Below are positions 9,714-19,863 of a stretch of 64,000 bases of DNA, in pieces; the stretch's first letter is position 1; the number at the start of each line of letters is the position of its first letter. The stretch covers positions 62,001-126,000 of the forward strand of contig JBQMRN010000002.1 in NCBI GenBank assembly GCA_052171895.1. Direction: 5' to 3'. The stretch comes from Arsenophonus sp052171895 (GTDB taxonomy: Bacteria > Pseudomonadota > Gammaproteobacteria > Enterobacterales > Enterobacteriaceae). The position numbers and the translations under genes were made by a program. The notes under the pieces are model-generated. The model saw only the letters and a list, made by a program, of their open reading frames with translations. It did no database searches and was not told the DNA's origin.

Positions 9714-10619
9714 TAGGCTGATTCTGAAGGTCGTCTTCTACTTGAGACTAACAAAGCTAGTTCTAACAGAACATATGGGGATTCATTAAAAGCTATGTGC
9801 ATCTTGCTAGTGGCTACTATATTGCCACTAGTGGGTTAGCTTGAATAACATTATGGCGCTATGATTATCCACCAAAATTAGATATTTATCTACCTAAATA
9901 GAAGTTGGTTTCACTAAGATATTCAGCGAGAGAAGTGTTATCTGTTGAATTTTCTTTTAGATAAATCATCAATATTTTTATTGATTTTACCTAAATAGAA
10001 TTCAAGGCTATTCTAGCCTATCGTTGCCATTTTTCTGCTTCGTTATAAACGAGATAACAAATTGACTTGTGTTATTTTTAACTTTATCTCTCTTTCCACT
10101 AAATAAAACCTATAAGCTGTGGAAAGGATTATTGAAATCTTGTCTAATAATACCATAGCTAAAATCTCCCCTGTGCCAATCAATATCTGCTACCATAATA
10201 CAGTGCAAATACACCCCCACCATTTCATACGCACGAAATTGTAAGTTGGATCAAGCTAAAACAGAATCAAACCTGTCATTGACAGCATTAAAATTACCTG
10301 TCTGTGTAAAATATATTCCAAAAAATTAAAAGTTTTCTGAATATCAAATCGTTATAAGTATCGCTATAGTAAAATCATTATCCGCCAATACTCTCACCCC
10401 AGACTATCATACAACATACACCGTTCATATAAAAGCTATACATATTTAGTGTTGTGGAAAATTACATGTTCTCCACAGGATCTGGGTTGCACACAAGCAA
10501 ATATTACTTCTTATTGTAATGGGATAGCAAAGATTTTATTTTTATGCTAGTTTTTACTGTTGCTAGCGACAATAAAACAATAGCAGCAGTATAAAGCCAA
10601 GCGCAGAAAAGATTTTATT
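9714..10619 (-). pseudogene. nlpI: nlpI lipoprotein pseudogene
   Basis: NlpI is a TPR outer-membrane lipoprotein that acts as an adaptor for murein endopeptidase turnover. Between pnp and deaD, where E. coli has nlpI, the minus strand reads a decayed signal-peptide start (KSFLRLALY) with ATA in place of the start ATG and a good purine-rich ribosome site before it, then AIPLQ.EVIFA, EFYLGKINKNIDDL, NTSLAEYLSETNFYLG, and a C-terminus YVLLELALL..S...SESA before a stop at 9714. The span (906 bp) is close to the intact length (294 codons). Many stops and frameshifts lie between the readable parts. This remnant explains most of the 1.25-kb gap. Confidence 0.8.
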
Positions 10620-10716
10620 TCCTCTCTCCTAACCTAAAAAAGACAGAAACTAATCAATATATATCCTGTGATGTCATCACAATTATCGGAGGAGTCAGTT
10701 GTTAAAAACTGAGTAG

Positions 10717-10736
10717 GTGCTCTTTTACAGGAGCAC
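10717..10736 (-). terminator. Possible stem-loop after pnp
   Basis: A short hairpin ('gtgctc' to 'gagcac', loop of about 8) lies 55 bases beyond the pnp stop. A T-run follows only after an eight-base gap on the minus strand, so it is a weak terminator candidate or a 3' stabilising stem. Confidence 0.3.
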
Positions 10737-10791
10737 TTAGCATTACATCAAATTATTCTGCAGAAATTTATATTTCTGTTTTAGCTAACTT

Positions 10792-12879
10792 TTATGTAGA
10801 AACCGCCTCTTTTATACTAAGGCGAATACGACCATACCGATCAATTTCCAAGACTTTGACTGACACTTTTTGACCTAACTGTAAGTAATCAATAACTTTT
10901 TCAACACGTTTTTCTGCTATTTGAGAGATATGGACCAACCCTTCTTTGCCAGTACCGATGGCAACGAAAGCACCAAAATTAACAATACGTGTAACTTTTC
11001 CCTGATAGATACGACCAATTTCAGTTTTTGCAGTAATATCTTCAATGCGACGAATAGCCGATTCTGCTTTAGAACTATCGCTTGCAGCAATTTTTACGGT
11101 ACCATCATCATCAATTTCAATCATAGTACCAGTTTCTTCAGTCAATGCTCTAATAACAAAACCACCTTTACCTATGACATCTTTGATCTTATCAGGATTG
11201 ATGTGGATAGTATGAATACGTGGTGCAAATTCAGAAATCTTTTCACGAGGAGTATTAATAGCCTCTTCCATAACACTTAAAATGTGTAAACGAGCCCCTT
11301 TTGCCTGGTTTAAGGCAACTTGCATAATTTCATGCGTAATCCCCTCAATCTTGATATCCATTTGTAGGGCACTAATACCTTCACGACTGCCAGCGACTTT
11401 AAAATCCATATCGCCTAAATGATCTTCATCACCCAAGATATCGGAAAGAACAACAAAATCATCGTTTTCTTTTACTAAGCCCATTGCAATACCTGCCACC
11501 GCTGCCTTAGTTGGAACACCGGCATCCATTAATGCTAGTGATGCTCCACAGACGGAAGCCATAGAAGAAGAGCCATTAGATTCAGTAATTTCAGATACTA
11601 CACGTATAGTATATGGAAACTCTGATTGGTTCGGTATCACCGCCAATACACCGCGCTTAGCTAAGCATCCATGGCCAATTTCACGACGTTTTGGTGAGCC
11701 GAGCAGGCCAGTTTCACCTACTGAATAAGGAGGGAAATTATAATGGAATAGGAAACGATCAGTATATGCACCCATAAGCTCGTCAACAACTTGTGCATCA
11801 CGTTCAGTACCAAGAGTTATCGTGACCAACGCCTGAGTTTCTCCGCGAGTAAATAATGCTGAACCATGGGTGCGAGGTAATATACCAGTACGGACATCAA
11901 GTGCACGTACCATATCTTTTTCTCGTCCATCAATCCGCGGTTCACCTTTTAATACTCGAGTACGGACAATTTTTTTTTCTAAAGCGGAAAGAATTTCGTT
12001 TATTTCGGTAACATCTAAAGATGCATCTTTTGCTAAAATGGCATTAGTGACATCTTCTTTAACCGAATTAACGTTACTATAACGCTCTTGTTTTTCAGTA
12101 ATACGATAAGCATAACCTAACCGCTGTTCAGCTAATTCAGCGATACGATTATGTAATTCTTGATTAATTGCTTCTGGCTGCCAATTCCATTTTTCTTTGC
12201 CAGTTTTGGCCGCCAAAGAATTAATATTTTCAATCACAATTTGTTGCTGCTCGTGACCAAAAACAACTGCACCAAGCATCTGCTCTTCCGTCAATAAATC
12301 AGCTTTAGACTCTACCATTAGAACCGCACTCGACGTACCTGCGACAACTAAATCTAAGCGACTACTTTTTAACTCATTAACAGTAGGATTTAAAACATAC
12401 TGGTTATCAATATAACCAACGCGCGCTGCACCAATTGGACCATTAAATGGAATACCAGATATAGTTAATGCAGAAGATGCGCCGATCATAGCAACAATAT
12501 CTGGATTTATTTGGGGATTAATAGATACAACGGTAATAATAATTTGTATTTCATTGACAAATCTCTCCGGAAACAAGGGACGAAGTGGACGATCAATCAG
12601 CCTGGCAATCAGTGTTTCACTTTCAGCAGGACGACCTTCACGACGGAAAAAATTACCAGGGATTCGACCTGCAGCATATGATCGTTCCTGATAGTTAACT
12701 GTCAGTGGAAAGAAATCCTGTCCTTCTTTCACTTTTTTTTGTCCAACAACAGTGATAAATACGGCTGTATCATCCATATTAACCATAACTGCAGCAGTCG
12801 CTTGACGCGCCATCATACCTGTTTCGATAGTGACGGTATGTTGGCCATATTGAAATTTACGAATGATAGGATTAAGCAA
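10792..12879 (-). CDS. pnp: Polynucleotide phosphorylase (PNPase)
   Basis: Phosphorolytic 3'-5' exoribonuclease, trimeric, part of the RNA degradosome and of mRNA and sRNA turnover. The 695-residue product has two RNase PH-like domains (FFRREGRPAESETL in the first; GSPKRREIGHG, then ITESNGSSSMASVCG in the second), a KH domain with DVIGKGG near residue 560, and an S1 domain (GRIYQGKVTRIVNFGAFV). It stops just after RIRLSIKEA, so it lacks the roughly 15-20-residue Ala/Pro-rich tail of E. coli PNPase (711 aa). The start is TTG, as in E. coli, with AAGGT six bases before it. E. coli pnp represses itself with RNase III through a leader hairpin, and the 310-bp leader here could hold an equivalent. 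Confidence 0.96.
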   Translation of the reverse strand: MLNPIIRKFQYGQHTVTIETGMMARQATAAVMVNMDDTAVFITVVGQKKVKEGQDFFPLTVNYQERSYAAGRIPGNFFRREGRPAESETLIARLIDRPLRPLFPERFVNEIQIIITVVSINPQINPDIVAMIGASSALTISGIPFNGPIGAARVGYIDNQYVLNPTVNELKSSRLDLVVAGTSSAVLMVESKADLLTEEQMLGAVVFGHEQQQIVIENINSLAAKTGKEKWNWQPEAINQELHNRIAELAEQRLGYAYRITEKQERYSNVNSVKEDVTNAILAKDASLDVTEINEILSALEKKIVRTRVLKGEPRIDGREKDMVRALDVRTGILPRTHGSALFTRGETQALVTITLGTERDAQVVDELMGAYTDRFLFHYNFPPYSVGETGLLGSPKRREIGHGCLAKRGVLAVIPNQSEFPYTIRVVSEITESNGSSSMASVCGASLALMDAGVPTKAAVAGIAMGLVKENDDFVVLSDILGDEDHLGDMDFKVAGSREGISALQMDIKIEGITHEIMQVALNQAKGARLHILSVMEEAINTPREKISEFAPRIHTIHINPDKIKDVIGKGGFVIRALTEETGTMIEIDDDGTVKIAASDSSKAESAIRRIEDITAKTEIGRIYQGKVTRIVNFGAFVAIGTGKEGLVHISQIAEKRVEKVIDYLQLGQKVSVKVLEIDRYGRIRLSIKEAVST

Positions 12880-13189
12880 AATAATACCTTTTTAATACCT
12901 GTTTATTTATATAACAACACCAATATTTCTTTTACTGCTACATCCTCACTCACGACTAATGAAAATACTGAATATTTTTACTTATATTGTGAATATCAGC
13001 ATTCTCATTACTAGGGCTAACCGGTTATAGCTACTAAAGAAGCTCACATTATTTAATAATAATTTGATAAAAAGCAATTTGCTGAAATTATTTTGTAAAT
13101 CTAAATTAATTCTAAATATTTTTATATTTTCTGGAAAAGTAGGCCTACTACTGGTGTGCGCGCCCCCCTTTTCTTTTTAAATTAATTAG
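12880..13189. other. pnp-rpsO intergenic region
   Basis: 310 bp without a supported gene; the plus-strand frame here is an antisense shadow. It contains a perfect 12-base palindrome at 13138-13149 ('agtaggcctact') followed on the minus strand by four T, placed 40 bases after the rpsO stop, plus a short C-run. In E. coli this interval holds the rpsO terminator, the pnp promoter and the RNase III-processed pnp leader. Those roles are not demonstrable from sequence alone here. Confidence 0.35.
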
Positions 13190-13459
13190 TTAGCGACGTA
13201 ATCCTAAGCGCTCAATAAGTGTGGTATAACGAGCAACATCTTTACATTTTAGATAATTCAATAGTTTTCGTCGCTGAGCAACCATACGCAATAGCCCTCG
13301 GCGGCTATGGTTATCTTTCTTATGCACTGCAAAGTGACCTTGCAAATGATTGATTTCAGCAGTCAAAAGAGCAACTTGAACTTCACTAGAACCCGTATCG
13401 TTTTTATCACGACCATAGCCTGCAATTATTTGCGTTTTTATTTTAGTACTTAGAGACAT
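13190..13459 (-). CDS. rpsO: Ribosomal protein S15
   Basis: Small-subunit protein that binds 16S rRNA at the central-domain three-way junction. The 89-residue product is the standard family length and matches E. coli throughout: GSSEVQVALLTAEINHLQGHF and a C-terminus of LIERLGLRR. It sits in the conserved order truB-rpsO-pnp. E. coli S15 represses its own mRNA through a leader pseudoknot; I did not verify an equivalent in the 113-bp leader. Confidence 0.97.
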   Translation of the reverse strand: MSLSTKIKTQIIAGYGRDKNDTGSSEVQVALLTAEINHLQGHFAVHKKDNHSRRGLLRMVAQRRKLLNYLKCKDVARYTTLIERLGLRR

Positions 13460-13572
13460 AAAACAACTCCAAATTTTTCATTAAACATAAGAAAGGCCAA
13501 TCTCTAATTCAGCCTTTCATAACAAAGAATTATTCATTTTACGCTTCAATTCATCATAAGGCAAGATAAGAT

Positions 13573-14523
13573 CTAAATCTTATCAAACACTTTCCTTCCA
13601 CCACTTAAACGACGAGGAGCTATCCTATTTTGTTCATCTATTTCAGCAATACCAATAAATTTATGCATATCACTTTCTGTTACTCGAACTTTATTACCTT
13701 TAGAAAGCCGATGATTAGCAACAACAACCGCTTGCCCTTGTTTAAAATAGGTTGCAATAATCGATGAAATATTAACTTCAGGAAAATGATTAACCGCTGT
13801 ATCCATTGGTAATAATAAAGGATCTAATTGTGCCTCTAGGGAGGTTTTTCCTAATTCCACTTGCTGCTTAAGCACATATAATTGCTCTATTGTTACCATA
13901 CGTTCAGTGGGATAACTAGCTACCTGTAAGCGCCTTAGATAAATCACATGAGCACCACAGCCCAACAATTCACCTAAATCATCAATAATAGTTCGTATGT
14001 AAGTTCCTTTAGAACAATGAATTGTTAATTCAAGTTCATTCTCTTGCCAGCGATCAAATTGCAAATCATAAACAGTAATCGGCCGGCCTTCACGTTCAAT
14101 AGTAATCCCCTGACGAGCATATTCATAAAATGGTTTACCCTGATATTTAAGCGCGGAATACATAGACGGTATTTGGATTAAATTACCACAAAATTTATCT
14201 AATGCTTTATCAAGTTGTTGCTGAGTTATTTTGATCGGACATTGATAAATTATTTTACCATACGAATCTGAAGTATCAGTACGCTGTCCTAAACGAGCAA
14301 TAACACGATAGTATTTATCAGAATCAAGTAAAAATTGTGCAAATTTCGTTGCTTCACCAAAACAAATAGGTAACATCCCGGTTGCCAAAGGATCCAGTGC
14401 TCCTGTATGACCGGCTTTTTTAGCATTAAATAAACGACGTACTTTTTGCAAAGCATCATTAGATGAAAGTTCTGGCGGTTTATCTAATAAGAATATCCCA
14501 TGAACTTCACGATTAGGCCTCAT
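13573..14523 (-). CDS. truB: tRNA pseudouridine-55 synthase TruB
   Basis: Makes pseudouridine-55 in the T-loop of nearly all tRNAs. The 316-residue product (E. coli 314) has the catalytic Asp within GHTGALDPLATGMLP near residue 48, a KGTYIRTIIDDLG segment and a C-terminal PUA-like part. Its ATG overlaps the rbfA stop by one base (TAATG), which suggests translational coupling in the nusA-infB-rbfA-truB operon. No lesion is visible. Confidence 0.96.
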   Translation of the reverse strand: MRPNREVHGIFLLDKPPELSSNDALQKVRRLFNAKKAGHTGALDPLATGMLPICFGEATKFAQFLLDSDKYYRVIARLGQRTDTSDSYGKIIYQCPIKITQQQLDKALDKFCGNLIQIPSMYSALKYQGKPFYEYARQGITIEREGRPITVYDLQFDRWQENELELTIHCSKGTYIRTIIDDLGELLGCGAHVIYLRRLQVASYPTERMVTIEQLYVLKQQVELGKTSLEAQLDPLLLPMDTAVNHFPEVNISSIIATYFKQGQAVVVANHRLSKGNKVRVTESDMHKFIGIAEIDEQNRIAPRRLSGGRKVFDKI

Positions 14524-14939
14524 TACTTCCTTTTTTTATCATCTTTTGCCTTATGACGGCGATTTTCATCATCACGGATCACGTTGCTAACTAAATTAGA
14601 TATACGCATACCTTCCACTAAAGAGCTATCATAAAAAAAAGTTAATTTAGGAACGATAGGTAAACGCATTGCTTTACTCAGCAAAGAACGAATATGTTTC
14701 GCCATATCGCCATTTAAAACTTGAATACCATTTTTAAGTATATTTGTTTCATGTTCTTTTTCTGATATACTTAAAAAAGTCACGAACACTTTAGCATAAG
14801 CTAAATCATCAGAAACTTCCACCCCTGAAACAGTAGCCATTTTAACACGTGGATCTTTAATTTCTTTATGAAGAATAATGGCGATCTCTTTTTGTATTTC
14901 CTTGGCAACACGCTGAGCACGATCAAATTCTCTTGCCAT
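14523..14939 (-). CDS. rbfA: Ribosome-binding factor A
   Basis: KH-fold factor for 30S maturation and 16S rRNA 5'-end processing, and a cold-shock protein. The product has 138 residues (E. coli 133), starts MAREFDRAQRVAKEIQKEIA, contains KDPRV and the AKVFVTF strand, and ends in a Lys/Arg-rich tail. A strong AGGAG lies before the start. The 268-bp gap upstream to infB holds an inverted repeat (15155-15184), which in many relatives is absent or short at this place. Confidence 0.95.
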   Translation of the reverse strand: MAREFDRAQRVAKEIQKEIAIILHKEIKDPRVKMATVSGVEVSDDLAYAKVFVTFLSISEKEHETNILKNGIQVLNGDMAKHIRSLLSKAMRLPIVPKLTFFYDSSLVEGMRISNLVSNVIRDDENRRHKAKDDKKRK

Positions 14940-15154
14940 TATGATATCTCCTAACTGGGTAAAACTAAAATATAATGATCATTAATTATTATGATTAATT
15001 TATTTTAGAAAAAATTCAATACGTATATCTATTTGATTTTTATATAATATCAATAATAACTATTAAATATTATTTCTAATATTAGAATTAATGCCATTCC
15101 AACAATTAATAACCAATATACTCGATCTAAATTGGTTATCTATAAATCTTTATT

Positions 15155-15184
15155 AAAAGGCCATAACATCAGTTATGGCCTTTT
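15155..15184. terminator. Intrinsic terminator between infB and rbfA
   Basis: Perfect 13-base arms ('aaaaggccataac' and its complement) around a four-base loop, with T-rich flanks on both sides. It lies 24 bases beyond the infB stop and could terminate or attenuate minus-strand transcription before rbfA-truB. No promoter was identified in the 215 bp between it and rbfA, though the DNA is very AT-rich. Confidence 0.75.
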
Positions 15185-15207
15185 AATAAGCATCAATAAA
15201 GGAGATA

Positions 15208-17832
15208 TTAATTATCAATAGAACGTTTTACTTCAATGATTTCAAATACTTCTATTATATCACTAACATGTACATCATTATAATTCTTCACACCAATACC
15301 ACACTCCATACCATTACGTACTTCGTTGAGATCATCTTTAAAGCGACGTAATGATTCCAATTCACCTTCATAAATAACCACATTATCCCGCAATACGCGG
15401 ATAGGGTTATTACGCTTAATTGTGCCTTCAATAACCATACAACCAGCAATGGCTCCAAACTTAAGTGATTTAAACACATCACGTACTTCTGCTAATCCAA
15501 TAATTTGTTGTTTATATTCAGGAGCCAACATACCACTCATCGCTTGTTTAATCTCATCGATAAGATTATAAATAATCGAATAATAGCGTAGATCTAAATT
15601 TTCACTTTCGACAATACGTCTTGCTGCAGTATCTGCGCGGACATTAAAACCAATAATAATTGCATTAGAAGCAGCAGCTAATGAAACATCTGTTTCTGTA
15701 ATACCACCGACAGCAGAACCAATAATTTTTACTTTCACTTCATTAGTTGATAATTTTTTTAATGAATCAGTAATGGCTTCACAGCTACCTTGTACATCTG
15801 TTTTTAATACAATATTTAACTCAGAAATCTTACCATCTTCCACATTAGCAAACATATTTTCTAGTTTTAACTTTTTCTGGCGTGCTAATTTTATTTCTCG
15901 GAATTTACCTTGACGATAAAATGCAACCTCCCGTGCTTTCTTTTCATCACGTACAACTCTTGCTTCATCACCTGATGAAGGTACATTTGATAAACCCAGA
16001 ATTTCAACCGGAATTGATGGCCCAGCAGATTGAATATCTTTACCTAATTCATTACGCATTGCACGAATACGGCCATACTCAAAACCACACAGTACAATAT
16101 CACCTTTATTAAGAGTCCCTTCCTGAACTAAAATCGTGGCAATCGAACCACGGCCTTTATCCAAATAAGATTCAATAACAACACCACTTGCCATCCCCGT
16201 ACGAACCGCTTTCAGTTCTAATACTTCAGCTTGCAATAAGATTGCTTCTAATAATTCATCAATACCTATCCCTTTTTTAGCAGATACATTGATGAATTGA
16301 TTTTCACCACCCCACTCTTCAGCTACAATACCATATTGCAACAGCTCATTTTTGATGCGATCAGGATCAGCTTCGTGTTTATCAATTTTATTAACTGCAA
16401 CGATAACTGGTACATTAGCAGCTTTGGCATGCTGAATTGCTTCTATCGTCTGAGGCATCACACCATCATCTGCTGCAACGACCAAAACAACAATATCCGT
16501 TGCTTTAGCACCACGTGCCCGCATTGAAGTAAATGCGGCATGTCCTGGTGTATCTAAAAAGGTAATCATGCCTTTATCTGTTTCAACATGATAGGCACCT
16601 ATATGCTGCGTAATACCACCGGCTTCACCAGAAGCAACTTTAGTTGAACGAATATAGTCAAGTAATGAAGTTTTGCCATGGTCAACATGCCCCATGATTG
16701 TAACGACTGGCGCTCGAGGTTCTGCAATTGCTTCACCTCTATCACGATCATTTAAAATCGCTTCTTCCAGCTCATTTTCACGCCGCAAAATGACTTTATG
16801 TCCCATCTCTTCTGCCACAAGTTGTGCTGTTTCTTGATCAACAACTCGATTGATGGTCACCATCGCACCCATTTTCATCATGGTCTTGATAACTTCGGAT
16901 CCTTTAACTGCCATCTTATTCGCTAATTCAGCAACCGAGATGCTTTCGCCAATAACAACATCACGGTTAATAATCGCAACCGGTTTTGTAAAACTTTGTT
17001 GTAATGAACTGAATTTTTTCTGTTTACCTTTGGTTTTATTTGTACGGCGTCCAACCGCTCGCTCTTCTTCGCGATCAGCTTTCTCAGAATGTTTATTGTT
17101 TTTTTTCTGCCGAGTAGCTTTCCTTCCGCCTCGATTTCTGGTTCGACGGCCTTCTTCTTGAGCATCATTTTCATCTTCTGCTTCACGAGCATGACGAGAA
17201 GTCGTAGTATGATAATCTACATTATCTTCCACTTCATCATTGTTACTCCAGCTCTTGGAATGTTCCTCTGCTATACGACGAACTTCTTCAGCAACCCGTT
17301 TAGCTTCAGCTTCGATCTTACGTAGCATCTCTTCTTCAGCTTTACGTTTAAGCTCTGCTGCCTCAGCTTCTCGACACTGTTTTTCAGTGTAAGCAGCCGA
17401 ATCTTGATTAGATTTAGTTGTTTTTTGATTATTTTTACTTTGTTTCACTTTCTCTTTTTCAGATGCTTTACGGTTTACTTTTTTTTCTGATTCATGCTTC
17501 ACTTGCTCTTCAGCTTTTGCTTTTTCCAAAGTATCATCGCGGTCAACATATGTGCACTTTTTGCGAACTTCAATATTGACTGATTTACTTTTTCCGCCAG
17601 GACTTGGAATACTTAGTGTGCTACGAGTTTTTCGCTGTACTGTTAATTTGGCAGTTTTGTTACTTGTTGTCCCATCTTTATGATTTAAGTATGCAAGTAA
17701 AGTTTCTTTCTCATTTTGAGTAACAGCGTCATTTTCAGTTTTTTTTATCCCGGCATAAGCAAACTGCTGTACCAAACGTTCAACTGAAGTTTGAATTTCT
17801 GCTGCCAATGATTTTACAGTTTCATCTGCCAT
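15208..17832 (-). CDS. infB: Translation initiation factor IF-2
   Basis: GTPase that brings initiator fMet-tRNA to the 30S subunit and promotes subunit joining. The 874-residue product (E. coli 890) has an N-terminal IF2 domain, a long charged Lys/Glu-rich linker (about residues 100-280), then a G domain with APVVTIMGHVDHGKTSLLD, DTPGHAAF and NKIDK, and the C1/C2 domains that bind the initiator (TDVQGSCEAI, then ECGIGVKNYNDV). Internal in-frame starts that give shorter IF2 forms in E. coli were not resolved. It follows nusA by 21 bp. The full G domain and linker show no decay. Confidence 0.97.
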   Translation of the reverse strand: MADETVKSLAAEIQTSVERLVQQFAYAGIKKTENDAVTQNEKETLLAYLNHKDGTTSNKTAKLTVQRKTRSTLSIPSPGGKSKSVNIEVRKKCTYVDRDDTLEKAKAEEQVKHESEKKVNRKASEKEKVKQSKNNQKTTKSNQDSAAYTEKQCREAEAAELKRKAEEEMLRKIEAEAKRVAEEVRRIAEEHSKSWSNNDEVEDNVDYHTTTSRHAREAEDENDAQEEGRRTRNRGGRKATRQKKNNKHSEKADREEERAVGRRTNKTKGKQKKFSSLQQSFTKPVAIINRDVVIGESISVAELANKMAVKGSEVIKTMMKMGAMVTINRVVDQETAQLVAEEMGHKVILRRENELEEAILNDRDRGEAIAEPRAPVVTIMGHVDHGKTSLLDYIRSTKVASGEAGGITQHIGAYHVETDKGMITFLDTPGHAAFTSMRARGAKATDIVVLVVAADDGVMPQTIEAIQHAKAANVPVIVAVNKIDKHEADPDRIKNELLQYGIVAEEWGGENQFINVSAKKGIGIDELLEAILLQAEVLELKAVRTGMASGVVIESYLDKGRGSIATILVQEGTLNKGDIVLCGFEYGRIRAMRNELGKDIQSAGPSIPVEILGLSNVPSSGDEARVVRDEKKAREVAFYRQGKFREIKLARQKKLKLENMFANVEDGKISELNIVLKTDVQGSCEAITDSLKKLSTNEVKVKIIGSAVGGITETDVSLAAASNAIIIGFNVRADTAARRIVESENLDLRYYSIIYNLIDEIKQAMSGMLAPEYKQQIIGLAEVRDVFKSLKFGAIAGCMVIEGTIKRNNPIRVLRDNVVIYEGELESLRRFKDDLNEVRNGMECGIGVKNYNDVHVSDIIEVFEIIEVKRSIDN

Positions 17833-17853
17833 TCTGTTCCTTCCTACTACAAA

Positions 17854-19368
17854 TTATTTTGAATTATTGCTAAACCAGCAAATATTGCGCGCCAACATAA
17901 TAATTTCACCAGCCTGTTCATCATTCAGCCCTTCTTCAATATCTCTTAGATCGTCGATTCCCTGCTCGGCAAGATCTTCCAATGTACAAATACCATGAGC
18001 AGCTAGGTTCATTGCTAAAATATTATTCATACTTGGTAGATTTAATAGATCCTCAGTTGGCTGATTATCACCCATACTCTCTTTTTTAGCTAATTCTAAT
18101 GTCGTCAGCGCCGCTTTTGCTCTTTCACGCAAAACTTCAATTCTTTTCTTATCAAGACCTTCAATTTCTAATAGTTCCTTGATTGGTATATAAACTAATT
18201 CTTCTAATGTAGAAAAGCCTTCTTCAACAAGAGCAGTAGCGAATTTTTTATCAAGATCAAGATGCTTAATAAAAGAATTAATAGATGCATCTGCTTCTGC
18301 TTGATGTTTAGCTTCAAGTTCTTCCGCAGTCATGGCATTCAATTCCCATCTATCGTTTTCACGATGCTTTTTCAGTAATTGAGAAGCTAATCGAACATTT
18401 TGTCCATTACGGCCAATTGCCTGAGCTAAATTACTATTTTCAACGGCAACATCCATCGTACATTTATCTTCATCAACGACAATAGAAGCAACATCAGCTG
18501 GTGCCATTGCATTAATTACAAATTGTGCAGGATTATCATCCCACAGAACAATATCAATACGCTCACCACCAAGTTCGTTTGATACTGCTTGCACCCTTGC
18601 GCCACGCATCCCAACACAAGCACCTACTGGATCAATACGTTTATCATTTGTTTTTACGGCAATTTTTGCCCGGGATCCTGGATCACGAGCAGCGGCTTTA
18701 ATTTCAATAAATTCTTCACCGATTTCAGGTACTTCTATTCGAAATAATTCCACTAACATTTCAGGACGAGAACGGCTAACAAACAGCTGCGCTCCACGTG
18801 CTTCTGGGCGTACATCATACAATACACCACGCACACGGTCACCTGGTCGAAAGTTTTCACGTGGTAACATATCTTCCTGTAAAATTACCGCTTCGGCATT
18901 ATTACCTAAATCTAAGGTAATATTTTCACGATTGACTTTTTTTACCACCCCAGTAATGATTTCACCTTGCTGCTCCCGAAATTGCTCAACAACCATCGCT
19001 CTCTCAGCTTCACGTACCTTTTGAACAATAACCTGTTTTGCAGTTTGAGTGGTAATGCGATCAAACGTAACAGACTCTATTTGATCCTCTACATAATCGC
19101 CTAATTTAATTTCTGAGTCTTCAAATTTTGCTGCATCTAAAGTAATTTCACGTGTTGGGTGCGAGACTTCTTTAACCACCAACCAACGCCGAAATGTATC
19201 AAAATCTCCTATTTTACGATCAATATTAACGCGAACATCAATTTCTTGTTCATATTTTTTCTTAGTAGCTGTTGCTAATGCGGTTTCAAGTGCCTCAAAG
19301 ATTTTTTCGCGAGGAAGCGATTTTTCATTAGAAACCGCTTCTACAACAGCCAGAATTTCTTTATTCAT
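17854..19368 (-). CDS. nusA: Transcription elongation/antitermination factor NusA
   Basis: Binds RNA polymerase and controls pausing, termination and rRNA antitermination. The 504-residue product (E. coli 495) has the N-terminal polymerase-binding domain (MNKEILAVVEAVSNEKSLPREKIFEALE), an S1 domain (EIITGVVKKVNRENITLDLG), KH1/KH2 (RIDPVGACVGMRGARVQAV; NLAQAIGRNGQNVRLAS) and two C-terminal helix-hairpin-helix acidic repeats. It is preceded in the operon by the dead rimP. Confidence 0.97.
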   Translation of the reverse strand: MNKEILAVVEAVSNEKSLPREKIFEALETALATATKKKYEQEIDVRVNIDRKIGDFDTFRRWLVVKEVSHPTREITLDAAKFEDSEIKLGDYVEDQIESVTFDRITTQTAKQVIVQKVREAERAMVVEQFREQQGEIITGVVKKVNRENITLDLGNNAEAVILQEDMLPRENFRPGDRVRGVLYDVRPEARGAQLFVSRSRPEMLVELFRIEVPEIGEEFIEIKAAARDPGSRAKIAVKTNDKRIDPVGACVGMRGARVQAVSNELGGERIDIVLWDDNPAQFVINAMAPADVASIVVDEDKCTMDVAVENSNLAQAIGRNGQNVRLASQLLKKHRENDRWELNAMTAEELEAKHQAEADASINSFIKHLDLDKKFATALVEEGFSTLEELVYIPIKELLEIEGLDKKRIEVLRERAKAALTTLELAKKESMGDNQPTEDLLNLPSMNNILAMNLAAHGICTLEDLAEQGIDDLRDIEEGLNDEQAGEIIMLARNICWFSNNSK

Positions 19369-19381
19369 CCTAGTTGCCTCA

Positions 19382-19855
19382 TTAAACTTTATTAAAAATG
19401 TGGGGTACCAGGTTAGCTTTCTGGATGTTTTTTAGTGCAAACACTTCGTCCTTGCCATCCACAGTAACCGTAATCATTTCGTCATTAACAGCTTTAATTA
19501 TAGTTCGCCATTTTACGACGATTTTGCATTGCTATTCTTAATATTAAATTCACTTCTTTACCAATAAAATGCTGATACTGTGTAACAGTAAAGAGCGGAC
19601 GCTCAAGTCCTTGGTGAAGATATTTCTAGGTTATAGAGCTCTGAAATCGGATCTTCAACATCCAGTACTGCACTAATCCGCTGGCTAACATCGGCACAAT
19701 CATCAACAGTAATACCATTTTCATTATCAATATAAATGCCTAATGTCGAAACTCGTGCTAGAATAAACTATAGACCAAAAATTCAAAACATAGAGCTTCT
19801 ACAGGCACTGAAATTATCGATATTAATTTTTGCTCTAATGTGGACAACCACCCAT
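19382..19855 (-). pseudogene. rimP: rimP (yhbC) ribosome maturation factor pseudogene
   Basis: RimP assists 30S assembly. Directly before nusA, as in E. coli, the minus strand reads TLEQKLISIISVPVEALCFEF, then LGIYIDNENGITVDDCADVS, ISAVLDVEDPIS, LYNLEISSP, FTVTQYQHFIGKEVNL, VNDEMITVTVDGKDEV and KNIQKANLVPH, together covering nearly all of the 150-codon gene. Frameshifts and a stop near codon 30 break it. Most residues are still recognisable, so the loss looks fairly recent. RbfA and the other 30S factors nearby remain intact. Confidence 0.85.
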
Positions 19856-19863
19856 CCAGATAT

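Noticed and set aside
10921..11280. 119-codon frame on the plus strand within pnp
   Set aside because: It is antisense to the conserved S1/KH-coding part of pnp, has no family resemblance, and its Asn/Thr/Phe-rich composition reflects the opposite strand.
16850..17325. Overlapping plus- and minus-strand frames within the infB linker
   Set aside because: The charged, low-complexity linker of IF2 gives open frames in other registers by composition; none has a start site or family match.
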